Assembly (NCBI GenBank): GCA_036971475.1
Contig: JBAIZL010000001.1
Coordinates: 148,860,044 to 148,924,043 of the forward strand
DNA from: Prosapia bicincta
Taxonomy: Eukaryota > Arthropoda > Insecta > Hemiptera > Cercopidae
DNA length: 64,000 nucleotides
Direction of reading: 5' to 3'
Shown: positions 25,208 to 38,700 of the stretch, piece by piece
Numbering within the stretch: position 1 is the stretch's first letter
How the letters are laid out: every line of letters begins with the position of its first letter
The notes under the pieces: generated by a model
Seen by the model: the letters and a program-made list of their open reading frames with translations, nothing else
Told to the model about the DNA's origin: nothing
The model's database searches: none
Program-made: the position numbers and the translations under genes

Positions 25208-26607
25208 TAAAAAATCAGTGTCTATTGCATATTGTAGTTTGAATCACTAAATTTTTAAAAATCTTCCCTTCAAGGATAAAATTATTTGAAATCATTAAAA
25301 ACATGTAAAAATAAATTTCCGTTCCATGAGTAAGGCATGTAGGGGTATTACAATCCATAAGTATAACTTAGGTTATAATATCTTTAGAATTTTCAGCTTA
25401 GTAACCGAGTATTTAACTATATAATCAAGGTTTTTAGGATAAATTGTCATAACAATATGAGGGAAAATAGTCCCTTCACTCTAGCTTAACGTATCTTACA
25501 ACTAAAACACTGAAACTAATACTGCCCTTCTCGTTACAACACCGACATAGTTTTCGCAAATATTATTCTTATTTTCAGTGTAAGTTTGGTGCTTTAAATT
25601 TTAGTTTTTTTCAACGTCATGCTGCCAGTTATTACTTGGAAATTAAAATTGATTCTTTTAAATAATAGTTTAGGGAAACTATTATTACTGATTTAGTGTC
25701 TTTAAAACCTTCCTATAATGTTTGCCATAAATATACTTTCAATAACATTATTTAACAGTGGTTAGTAAGAAATAATAAATTAAATACTAAATAATACATT
25801 TTTATTTGCATTTTTTAAAATTCATTTACATTGAGATTATTAAATTGGTAAATAAAGCAGCTAAGAAATATTTTGAACTTGGTATTTAAAATAATTAGCA
25901 GGTGTAGGTTGGTGAAGCACGAAACAATTTTGTGTTGCGATAATATTTGTTTCAAAAATAAAATTATTTAATGCACTACTACGTACAACACTAAAACAAT
26001 CTATTACATTTAATAAGAACATATTATTATAATAATCACAATCATTGACGTACCAAGATATACATTTGAACCATGTGTTTATACTCAGTTCCGTTGTTTT
26101 GAAGAGCTTCCATTTTAAATATTTACTCTCAATCTCCTATAAAAATTAGATTTTTCATAATTATAGGCTTTTTTATTTTGCTACAAATATGTTTTTCGAA
26201 AATCAGATAAGCTATGAGGATTTGATAAGTACTGTTTAACTGCGGCGATAATTTATTTCATTATTCAAAAAAAAACTGGCTCTGTTTTCAATTGTGGAAA
26301 CTGGAAACGTTTCAATTGTCAATGTTAGTTCTGTGCGTGATTCGTTCCATCAGCCATCAGTAATCTACCTGATACTGAGGTTTATTAGCAGATCTAGGTT
26401 CTCCTAAGGGACCTAGTCATTTGATTAGTTATTATGGCCTACATAATATATTGTAAATTCTTTTCGAACTACAAATGCTGGTTTTATATTTTGGAAACTC
26501 TTTAAAACATTTTTCACTTTCACTTAACCTAATATAAAAGTTGGTTTAAAAATATATATACTATATTCTAACAAAGATGTTTTTGAAACTAGTAATACAA
26601 CATGAGT
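25208..26607. other. Region downstream of the channel gene, including its 3' UTR
   Basis: The minus-strand mRNA should end here. AATAAA hexamers on the minus strand lie at 26391-26396 and 26252-26257. No other gene is visible. Confidence 0.45.
26391..26396 (-). promoter_or_regulatory. Candidate polyadenylation signal of the channel gene
   Basis: AATAAA on the minus strand about 210 nt after the stop codon at 26608. AT-rich sequence makes chance hexamers common, so this is only a candidate. Confidence 0.3.
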
Positions 26608-26745
26608 TTAATATAAGTAATAAGACCAGTATAGCAAGTTGAATACTGCAAATGTTAGAGGGAACAGCAGCCTTGAGTATTCGTCAATCCGACGAGCCAT
26701 CACCATGTTGGGGTTGGGTGCTTTAGGCAAGGGTGGTTTTCTCCC
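26608..26745 (-). CDS. Channel exon H (M4 and C-terminus)
   Basis: 138 nt including TAA, acceptor TTGATTTTACAG. Reads [20 protein letters not shown] then [20 protein letters not shown] and [22 protein letters not shown] is the standard M4 of the family, and the chain ends a few residues after M4 as usual. Confidence 0.93.
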   Translation of the reverse strand, partial: GRKPPLPKAPNPNMVMARRIDEYSRLLFPLTFAVFNLLYWSYYLY

Positions 26746-29700
26746 CTGTAAAATCAAAGTATTTGAATATTAGTATAGAAAAATAAGTGTAACTATTTTG
26801 CTACTAGTATAATGGAATAATATGTTAGTTTAATAATGTATTTATTTCAATATTTATATACTTATATATATAAAATTATTTTTAAAAATTTACAATTTAT
26901 ACTTCTGTTATTTTAGTTAATTAAAACTGTTTTTCCTTATAATACATTAAATCTCAATTACATTACACATTCCATAGCAGTAAATTACTAATATGTGTGG
27001 TTATTTAGACAGGAAAAAACAATGAAGATGACAAAGCCATACACATCTAAAAATTCATACACCCTAAATCTTACACAGTGTTACTTAAAAAAGAACACAA
27101 CAAGGTCAGCTGGAGGGTTCAATGGTTCGATACATCTACGCTATGACCCTGATAGGGAGGTTTACTGCAGATACACGATCCTAGTAAGGAAACTACTAAC
27201 TAGCTACGAAATTGCAGTTAATAAATGGATTTTAGTGAAAAAAGTAAAACATAAAAATTAAAAATAATAAAATGCTCAATATTAACATCAAAATAACCGA
27301 TCCATAACATTGCCAGCATAGAACAGACAATTGTACCTAACTGAGAAATATCTGATCATTAGAACTATATTTTTTTTTAAATTTAAGACATTGAAAACGG
27401 AGTTTTTACGTTCCATTGTTTTACTTTCTTGGGTATTTACATTTAAACTACTAAACAGTAATTAAAATCTTAGGATAATTATTTCATTGAATATTTTACA
27501 AAACAAATTCAAGGTATAAATCTTGCTCATTATTTTATTAGGCCTTGTTTTTCGCCTTAGCCTTTTTATTTAATTAGTTGAATGTTTGAAGTTGAATAAA
27601 ATAATTTATAATATTTTAAAAATCTTCAGTTAACTTTGTGTTCCTTATTACGTTAACATGGTCTAAAGACATTTTAAGTTTTAAAAGTTCATTTCCTTAA
27701 CTCATGTATTTACAAAATTTGTCACTATCAAGACAAGTGAGTTATATTTAATTACCCTAATGTTGCATGTAGTTATAACCTCTCATTACGTCAATATCCA
27801 TTGAGTTACTCCCCATTACCCTATTGTTATCCAAACTATGACATTATTTCTTAACTTGTACTTGATCGTTACAAATAATTCATTATCATACGTTAAATGT
27901 CAAAGTATCTTAATGCATAAAAATGTGAATAATCTAAATACTTCTGGAACTGTACTTGCCATGGTCAATGTCGTTATGTTTTCTTTTGGTGAGTCCATCG
28001 GGTGCGGACCTGCATCGCCGTTAGCGGCATCTGGTGGAGAAACTTTGAAAAAGTCTGGGGACAGTTTCCTCCACATATAATTAACAAAAGTGAATTCCAG
28101 TAGAGCACAGAAGACGAAGGCTGCAAAAGAAATGAAACCTGGTAGCACCTTTACTTTACGTTTCAAAATGTATAGTTGTATGTGTGAAATGGAATTGGGT
28201 CAGAAAAAAATTAATTTACTGAAGTGATTTCAAGGGCATAATACTCCTTTTTGGTTGTATATGAGTGAGTATATTTATTCCTTTTTGTATGTTTGTGCGT
28301 ATTGCCCAAAATAAAAAATACCCTATTATAATTAACAATAATATTACATGAACAGACTGTAGCTTCGTTCCACCTATATCTATTAACATGTGTATTTGGG
28401 AGGAAACTAAATTGCAACGGGCTTAAAGCAGTCCTTTAATACACATTTATTGCTAGCGATAGTAAACATAAAGGTTGAATAAATACGTTCTCCCGCTTAC
28501 AAAACTAATTCTACCTGATTCGTAAGCCTTAAATTGTGCTAACGCCCTCTGCAGTGACTAGTTATCCGCAAGAGTCTCAAGATATACTAACTTATCTCAT
28601 ACTTAATCGTTCCCACCTTATTATTGGCTAACTTACTGTCCAATAACTCATCACACTCATTACCATCAATTTTACAAGCTTACCGTGCAATAACTAGTCC
28701 CCCAATAATGCTAACCTACTATACAATTAAGTGTTTTAACAAAATTGGGATAACATTCTGAATAGTACTTTTATTACTAAACATATCGTTTTTTATGAAA
28801 CAGAAACAAGTATGAATCCTATAATATGAATTCTAACCCTCTGATTCCTTCCGTTTTGTATGAAACGGGAACAAGTATGAATCCTATAATATGAATTCTA
28901 ACCCTCTGACTCTTTCCGTTTTGTATGAAACGGGAACAAGTATGAATCCTATAATATGAATTCTAACCCTCTGATTCCTTCCGTTTTGTATGAAACGGGA
29001 ACAAGTATGAATCCTATAATATGAATTCTAACCCTCTGATTCTTTCCGTTTTGTATAAAAAGGAAACCAGTATGAATCCTATAATATGAATTCTAACCCT
29101 CTGATTCTTTCCGTTTTGTATAAAAAGGAAACAAGTATGAATCCTATAATATGAATTCTAACCCTCTGATTCCTTCCGTTTTGTATGAAAAGGAAACCAG
29201 TATGAATCCTATAATATGAATTCTAACCCTCTGATTCTTTCCGTTTTGTATGAAAAGGAAACCAGTATGAATCCTATAATATGAATTCTAACCCTCTGAT
29301 TCTTTCCGTTTTGTATGAAAAGGAAACCAGTATGAATCCTATAATATGAATTCTAACCCTCTGATTCTTTCCGTTTTGTATGAAAAGGAAACCAGTATGA
29401 ATCCTATAATATGAATTCTAACCCTCTGATTCTTTCCGTTTTGTATGAAAAGGAAACCAGTATGAATCCTATAATATGAATTCTAACCCTCTGATTCTTT
29501 CCGTTTTGTATAAAAAAGGAAACCAGTATGAATCCTATAATATGAATTCTAACCCTCTGATTCTTTCCGTTATGTATGAAAAGGAAACCAGTATGAATCC
29601 TATAATATGAATTCTAACCCTCTGACTCTTTCCGTTTTGAATCAAACGGGAGCAAGTATGAATCCTATAATATGAATTCTAACCCTCTGATTCTTTCCGT

Positions 29701-32700
29701 TTTGTATGAAAAGGAAACCAGTATGAATCCTATAATATGAATTCTAACCCTCTGATTCTTTCCGTTTTGTATGAAAAGGAAACCAGTATGAATCCTATAA
29801 TATGAATTCTAACCCTCTGACCCTTTCCGTTTTGTATCAAACGGGAGCAAGTATGAATCCTATAATATGAATTCTAACCCTCTGATTCTTTCCGTTTTGT
29901 ATGAAAAGGAAACCAGTATGAATCCTATAATATGAATTCTAACCCTCTGATTCTTTCCGTTTTGTATGAAAAGGAAACCAGTATGAATCCTATAATATGA
30001 ATTCTAACCCTCTGACTCTTTCCGTTTTGTATGAAACGGGAACAAGTATGAATCCTATAATATGAATTCTAACCCTCTGACTCTTTCCGTTTTGTATCAA
30101 ACGGGAGCAAGTATGAATCCTATAATATGAATTCTAACCCTCTGACTCTTTCCGTTTTGTATGAAAAGGAAACCGGTATGAATCCTATAATATGAATTCT
30201 AACCCTCTGACTCTTTCCGTTTTGTATCAAACGGGAGCAAGTATGAATCCTATAATATGAATTCTAACCCTCTGACTCTTTCCGTTTTGTATGAAAAGGA
30301 AACCGGTATGAATCCTATAATATGAATTCTAACCCTCTGACTCTTTCCGTTTTGTATCAAACGGGAGCAAGTATGAATCCTATAATATGAATTCTAACCC
30401 TCTGACTATTTCCGTTTTGTATGAAAAGGAAACCGGTATGAATCCTATAATATGAATTCTAACCCTCTGACTCTTTCCGTTTTGTATCAAACGGGAGCAA
30501 GTATGAATCCTATAATATGAATTCTAACCCTCTGACTCTTTCCGTTTTGTATGAAAAGGAAACCGGTATGAATCCTATAATATGAATTCTAACCCTCTGA
30601 CTCTTTCCGTTTTGTATGAAAAGGAAACCGGTATGAATCCTATAATATGAATTCTAACCCTCTGACTCTTTCCGTTTTGTATGAAAAGGAAACCAGCATG
30701 AATCCTATAATATGAATTCTAACCCTCTGACTCTTTCCGTTTTGTATCAAACGGGAGCAAGTATGAATCCTATAATATGAATTCTAACCCTCTGACTCTT
30801 TCCGTTTTGTATGAAACGGGAACAAGTATGAATCCTATAATATGAATTCTAACCCTCTGATTCTTTCCGTTTTGTATGAAAAGGAAACCAGCATGAATCC
30901 TATAATATGAATTCTAACCCTCTGATTCCTTCCGTTTTGTATGAAAAGGAAACCGGTATGAATCCTATAATATGAATTCTAACCCTCTGACTCTTTCCGT
31001 TTTGTATCAAACGGGAGCAAGTATGAATCCTATAATATGAATTCTAACCCTCTGACTATTTCCGTTTTGTACGAAAAGGAAACCGGTATGAATCCTATAA
31101 TATGAATTCTAACCCTCTGACTCTTTCCGTTTTGTATCAAACGGGAGCAAGTATGAATCCTATAATATGAATTCTAACCCTCTGACTCTTTCCGTTTTGT
31201 ATGAAAAGGAAACCGGTATGAATCCTATAATATGAATTCTAACCCTCTGACTCTTTCCGTTTTGTATGAAAAGGAAACCGGTATGAATCCTATAATATGA
31301 ATTCTAACCCTCTGACTCTTTCCGTTTTGTATGAAAAGGAAACCAGCATGAATCCTATAATATGAATTCTAACCCTCTGACTCTTTCCGTTTTGTATCAA
31401 ACGGGAGCAAGTATGAATCCTATAATATGAATTCTAACCCTCTGACTCTTTCCGTTTTGTATGAAACGGGAACAAGTATGAATCCTATAATATGAATTCT
31501 AACCCTCTGATTCTTTCCGTTTTGTATGAAAAGGAAACCAGCATGAATCCTATAATATGAATTCTAACCCTCTGATTCCTTCCGTTTTGTATGAAAAGGA
31601 AACCAGCATGAATCCTATAATATGAATTCTAACCCTCTGACTCTTTCCGTTTTGTATCAAACGGGAGCAAGTATGAATCCTATAATATGAATTCTAACCC
31701 TCTGATTCTTTCCGTTTTGTATGAAAAGAAAACCAGTATGAATCCTATAATATGAATTCTAACCCTCTGATTCTTTCCGTTTTGTATGAAAAGGAAACCA
31801 GTATGAATCCTATAATATGAATTCTAACCCTCTGATTCCTTCCGTTTTGTATGAAAAGGAAACCAGCATGAATCCTATAATATGAATTCTAACCCTCTGA
31901 TTCTTTCCGTTTTGTATGAAAAGGAAACCAGCATGAATCCTATAATATGAATTCTAACCCTCTGATTCCTTCCGTTTTGTATGAAAAGGAAACCAGCATG
32001 AATCCTATAATATGAATTCTAACCCTCTGATTCTTTCCGTTTTGTATGAAAAGGAAACCAGTATGAATCCTATAATATGAATTCTAACCCTCTGATTCTT
32101 TCCGTTTTGTATGAAAAGGAAACCAGTATGAATCCTATAATATGAATTCTAACCCTCTGATTCTTTCCGTTTTGTATGAAAAGGAAACCAGTATGAATCC
32201 TATAATATGAATTCTAACCCTCTGATTCTTTCCGTTTTGTATGAAAAGGAAACCAGTATGAATCCTATAATATGAATTCTAACCCTCTGACTCTTTCCGT
32301 TTTGTATCAAACGGGAGCAAGTATGAATCCTATAATATGAATTCTAACCCTCTGACTCTTTCCGTTTTGTATCAAACGGGAGCAAGTATGATTCCTATAA
32401 TATGAATTCTAACCCTCTGATTCTTTCCGTTTTGTATGAAAAGAAAACCAGTATGAATCCTATAATATGAATTCTAACCCTCTGATTCTTTCCGTTTTGT
32501 ATGAAAAGGAAACCAGTATGAATCCTATAATATGAATTCTAACCCTCTGATTCCTTCCGTTTTGTATGAAAAGGAAACCAGCATGAATCCTATAATATGA
32601 ATTCTAACCCTCTGATTCTTTCCGTTTTGTATGAAAAGGAAACCAGCATGAATCCTATAATATGAATTCTAACCCTCTGATTCCTTCCGTTTTGTATGAA

Positions 32701-35700
32701 AAGGAAACCAGCATGAATCCTATAATATGAATTCTAACCCTCTGACTCTTTCCGTTTTGTATCAAACGGGAGCAAGTATGAATCCTATAATATGAATTCT
32801 AACCCTCTGATTCTTTCCGTTTTGTATGAAAAGGAAACCAGTATGAATCCTATAATATGAATTCTAACCCTCTGATTCTTTCCGTTTTGTATGAAAAGGA
32901 AACCAGTATGAATCCTATAATATGAATTCTAACCCTCTGATTCCTTCCGTTTTGTATGAAAAGGAAACCAGCATGAATCCTATAATATGAATTCTAACCC
33001 TCTGATTCTTTCCGTTTTGTATGAAAAGGAAACCAGCATGAATCCTATAATATGAATTCTAACCCTCTGATTCCTTCCGTTTTGTATGAAAAGGAAACCA
33101 GCATGAATCCTATAATATGAATTCTAACCCTCTGATTCTTTCCGTTTTGTATGAAAAGGAAACCAGTATGAATCCTATAATATGAATTCTAACCCTCTGA
33201 TTCTTTCCGTTTTGTATGAAAAGGAAACCAGTATGAATCCTATAATATGAATTCTAACCCTCTGATTCTTTCCGTTTTGTATGAAAAGGAAACCAGTATG
33301 AATCCTATAATATGAATTCTAACCCTCTGATTCTTTCCGTTTTGTATGAAAAGGAAACCAGTATGAATCCTATAATATGAATTCTAACCCTCTGATTCTT
33401 TCCGTTTTGTATGAAAAGGAAACCAGTATGAATCCTATAATATGAATTCTAACCCTCTGATTCTTTCCGTTTTGTATGAAAAGGAAACCAGTATGAATCC
33501 TATAATATGAATTCTAACCCTCTGATTCTTTCCGTTTTGTATGAAAAGGAAACCAGTATGAATCCTATAATATGAATTCTAACCCTCTGATTCTTTCCGT
33601 TTTGTATAAAAAAGGAAACCAGTATGAATCCTATAATATGAATTCTAACCCTCTGATTCTTTCCGTTTTGTATGAAAAGGAAACCAGCATGAATCCTATA
33701 ATATGAATTCTAACCCTCTGATTCTTTCCGTTTTGTATGAAAAGGAAACCAGTATGAATCCTATAATATGAATTCTAACCCTCTGATTCTTTCCGTTTTG
33801 TATGAAAAGGAAACCAGCATGAATCCTATAATATGAATTCTAACCCTCTGATTCTTTCCGTTTTGTATGAAAAGGAAACCAGCATGAATCCTATAATATG
33901 AATTCTAACCCTCTGACTCTTTCCGTTTTGTATGAAAAGGAAACCAGCATGAATCCTATAATATGAATTCTAACCCTCTGACTCTTTCCGTTTTGTATGA
34001 AAAGGAAACCAGCATGAATCCTATAATATGAATTCTAACCCTCTGACTCTTTCCGTTTTGTATGAAAAGGAAACCAGCATGAATCCTATAATATGAATTC
34101 TAACCCTCTGATTCTTTCCGTTTTGTATGAAAAGGAAACCAGCATGAATCCTATAATATGAATTCTAACCCTCTGCTTCTTTCCGTTTTGTATGAAAAGG
34201 AAACCAGCATGAATCCTATAATATGAATTCTAACCCTCTGATTCTTTCCGTTTTGTATGAAAAGGAAACCAGCATGAATCCTATAATATGAATTCTAACC
34301 CTCTGATTCTTTCCGTTTTGTATGAAAAGGAAACCAGCATGAATCCTATAATATGAATTCTAACCCTCTGATTCTTTCCGTTTTGTATAAAAAGGAAACC
34401 AGTATGAATCCTATAATATGAATTCTAACCCTCTGATTCTTTCCGTTTTGTATGAAAAGAAAACCAGTATGAATCCTATAATATGAATTCTAACCCTCTG
34501 ATTCTTTCCGTTTTGTATGAAAAGGAAACCAGTATGAATCCTATAATATGAATTCTAACCCTCTGATTCCTTCCGTTTTGTATGAAAAGGAAACCAGCAT
34601 GAATCCTATAATATGAATTCTAACCCTCTGATTCTTTCCGTTTTGTATGAAAAGGAAACCAGCATGAATCCTATAATATGAATTCTAACCCTCTGATTCC
34701 TTCCGTTTTGTATGAAAAGGAAACCAGCATGAATCCTATAATATGAATTCTAACCCTCTGATTCTTTCCGTTTTGTATGAAAAGGAAACCAGTATGAATC
34801 CTATAATATGAATTCTAACCCTCTGATTCTTTCCGTTTTGTATGAAAAGGAAACCAGTATGAATCCTATAATATGAATTCTAACCCTCTGATTCTTTCCG
34901 TTTTGTATGAAAAGGAAACCAGTATGAATCCTATAATATGAATTCTAACCCTCTGATTCTTTCCGTTTTGTATGAAAAGGAAACCAGTATGAATCCTATA
35001 ATATGAATTCTAACCCTCTGATTCTTTCCGTTTTGTATGAAAAGGAAACCAGTATGAATCCTATAATATGAATTCTAACCCTCTGATTCTTTCCGTTTTG
35101 TATAAAAAAGGAAACCAGTATGAATCCTATAATATGAATTCTAACCCTCTGATTCTTTCCGTTTTGTATGAAAAGGAAACCAGCATGAATCCTATAATAT
35201 GAATTCTAACCCTCTGATTCTTTCCGTTTTGTATGAAAAGGAAACCAGCATGAATCCTATAATATGAATTCTAACCCTCTGATTCTTTCCGTTTTGTATG
35301 AAAAGGAAACCAGCATGAATCCTATAATATGAATTCTAACCCTCTGATTCTTTCCGTTTTGTATGAAAAGGAAACCAGCATGAATCCTATAATATGAATT
35401 CTAACCCTCTGACTCTTTCCGTTTTGTATGAAAAGGAAACCAGCATGAATCCTATAATATGAATTCTAACCCTCTGATTCTTTCCGTTTTGTATGAAAAG
35501 GAAACCAGCATGAATCCTATAATATGAATTCTAACCCTCTGATTCTTTCCGTTTTGTATGAAAAGGAAACCAGCATGAATCCTATAATATGAATTCTAAC
35601 CCTCTGATTCTTTCCGTTTTGTATGAAAAGGAAACCAGCATGAATCCTATAATATGAATTCTAACCCTCTGATTCTTTCCGTTTTGTATAAAAAGGAAAC

Positions 35701-38700
35701 CAGTATGAATCCTATAATATGAATTCTAACCCTCTGATTCTTTCCGTTTTGTATGAAAAGGAAACCAGCATGAATCCTATAATATGAATTCTAACCCTCT
35801 GATTCTTTCCGTTTTGTATGAAAAGGAAACCAGTATGAATCCTATAATATGAATTCTAACCCTCTGACTCTTTCCGTTTTGTATCAAACGGGAGCAAGTA
35901 TGAATCCTATAATATGAATTCTAACCCTCTGATTCTTTCCGTTTTGTATGAAAAGGAAACCAGTATGAATCCTATAATATGAATTCTAACCCTCTGATTC
36001 TTTCCGTTTTGTATGAAAAGGAAACCAGTATGAATCCTATAATATGAATTCTAACCCTCTGATTCCTTCCGTTTTGTATGAAAAGGAAACCAGCATGAAT
36101 CCTATAATATGAATTCTAACCCTCTGATTCTTTCCGTTTTGTATGAAAAGGAAACCAGCATGAATCCTATAATATGAATTCTAACCCTCTGATTCCTTCC
36201 GTTTTGTATGAAAAGGAAACCAGCATGAATCCTATAATATGAATTCTAACCCTCTGATTCTTTCCGTTTTGTATGAAAAGGAAACCAGTATGAATCCTAT
36301 AATATGAATTCTAACCCTCTGATTCTTTCCGTTTTGTATGAAAAGGAAACCAGTATGAATCCTATAATATGAATTCTAACCCTCTGATTCTTTCCGTTTT
36401 GTATGAAAAGGAAACCAGTATGAATCCTATAATATGAATTCTAACCCTCTGATTCTTTCCGTTTTGTATGAAAAGGAAACCAGTATGAATCCTATAATAT
36501 GAATTCTAACCCTCTGATTCTTTCCGTTTTGTATGAAAAGGAAACCAGTATGAATCCTATAATATGAATTCTAACCCTCTGATTCTTTCCGTTTTGTATG
36601 AAAAGGAAACCAGTATGAATCCTATAATATGAATTCTAACCCTCTGATTCTTTCCGTTTTGTATGAAAAGGAAACCAGTATGAATCCTATAATATGAATT
36701 CTAACCCTCTGATTCTTTCCGTTTTGTATAAAAAAGGAAACCAGTATGAATCCTATAATATGAATTCTAACCCTCTGATTCTTTCCGTTTTGTATGAAAA
36801 GGAAACCAGCATGAATCCTATAATATGAATTCTAACCCTCTGATTCTTTCCGTTTTGTATGAAAAGGAAACCAGTATGAATCCTATAATATGAATTCTAA
36901 CCCTCTGATTCCTTCCGTTTTGTATGAAAAGGAAACCAGCATGAATCCTATAATATGAATTCTAACCCTCTGATTCTTTCCGTTTTGTATGAAAAGGAAA
37001 CCAGTATGAATCCTATAATATGAATTCTAACCCTCTGATTCTTTCCGTTTTGTATGAAAAGGAAACCAGTATGAATCCTATAATATGAATTCTAACCCTC
37101 TGATTCTTTCCGTTTTGTATGAAAAGGAAACCAGTATGAATCCTATAATATGAATTCTAACCCTCTGATTCTTTCCGTTTTGTATGAAAAGGAAACCAGT
37201 ATGAATCCTATAATATGAATTCTAACCCTCTGATTCTTTCCGTTTTGTATGAAAAGGAAACCAGTATGAATCCTATAATATGAATTCTAACCCTCTGATT
37301 CTTTCCGTTTTGTATAAAAAAGGAAACCAGTATGAATCCTATAATATGAATTCTAACCCTCTGATTCTTTCCGTTTTGTATGAAAAGGAAACCAGCATGA
37401 ATCCTATAATATGAATTCTAACCCTCTGATTCTTTCCGTTTTGTATGAAAAGGAAACCAGCATGAATCCTATAATATGAATTCTAACCCTCTGATTCTTT
37501 CCGTTTTGTATGAAAAGGAAACCAGCATGAATCCTATAATATGAATTCTAACCCTCTGATTCTTTCCGTTTTGTATGAAAAGGAAACCAGCATGAATCCT
37601 ATAATATGAATTCTAACCCTCTGACTCTTTCCGTTTTGTATGAAAAGGAAACCAGCATGAATCCTATAATATGAATTCTAACCCTCTGATTCTTTCCGTT
37701 TTGTATGAAAAGGAAACCAGTATGAATCCTATAATATGAATTCTAACCCTCTGATTCTTTCCGTTTTGTATGAAAAGGAAACCAGTATGAATCCTATAAT
37801 ATGAATTCTAACCCTCTGATTCTTTCCGTTTTGTATGAAAAGGAAACCAGTATGAATCCTATAATATGAATTCTAACCCTCTGATTCTTTCCGTTTTGTA
37901 TGAAAAGGAAACCAGTATGAATCCTATAATATGAATTCTAACCCTCTGATTCTTTCCGTTTTGTATGAAAAGGAAACCAGTATGAATCCTATAATATGAA
38001 TTCTAACCCTCTGATTCTTTCCGTTTTGTATGAAAAGGAAACCAGTATGAATCCTATAATATGAATTCTAACCCTCTGATTCTTTCCGTTTTGTATAAAA
38101 AAGGAAACCAGTATGAATCCTATAATATGAATTCTAACCCTCTGATTCTTTCCGTTTTGTATGAAAAGGAAACCAGCATGAATCCTATAATATGAATTCT
38201 AACCCTCTGATTCTTTCCGTTTTGTATGAAAAGGAAACCAGCATGAATCCTATAATATGAATTCTAACCCTCTGATTCTTTCCGTTTTGTATGAAAAGGA
38301 AACCAGCATGAATCCTATAATATGAATTCTAACCCTCTGATTCTTTCCGTTTTGTATGAAAAGGAAACCAGCATGAATCCTATAATATGAATTCTAACCC
38401 TCTGACTCTTTCCGTTTTGTATGAAAAGGAAACCAGCATGAATCCTATAATATGAATTCTAACCCTCTGATTCTTTCCGTTTTGTATGAAAAGGAAACCA
38501 GCATGAATCCTATAATATGAATTCTAACCCTCTGATTCTTTCCGTTTTGTATGAAAAGGAAACCAGCATGAATCCTATAATATGAATTCTAACCCTCTGA
38601 TTCTTTCCGTTTTGTATGAAAAGGAAACCAGCATGAATCCTATAATATGAATTCTAACCCTCTGATTCTTTCCGTTTTGTATAAAAAGGAAACCAGTATG

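Noticed and set aside
26995..27261. 88-codon plus-strand frame in the last channel intron
   Set aside because: No recognisable domain, antisense to the intron, no start context or splice partners.
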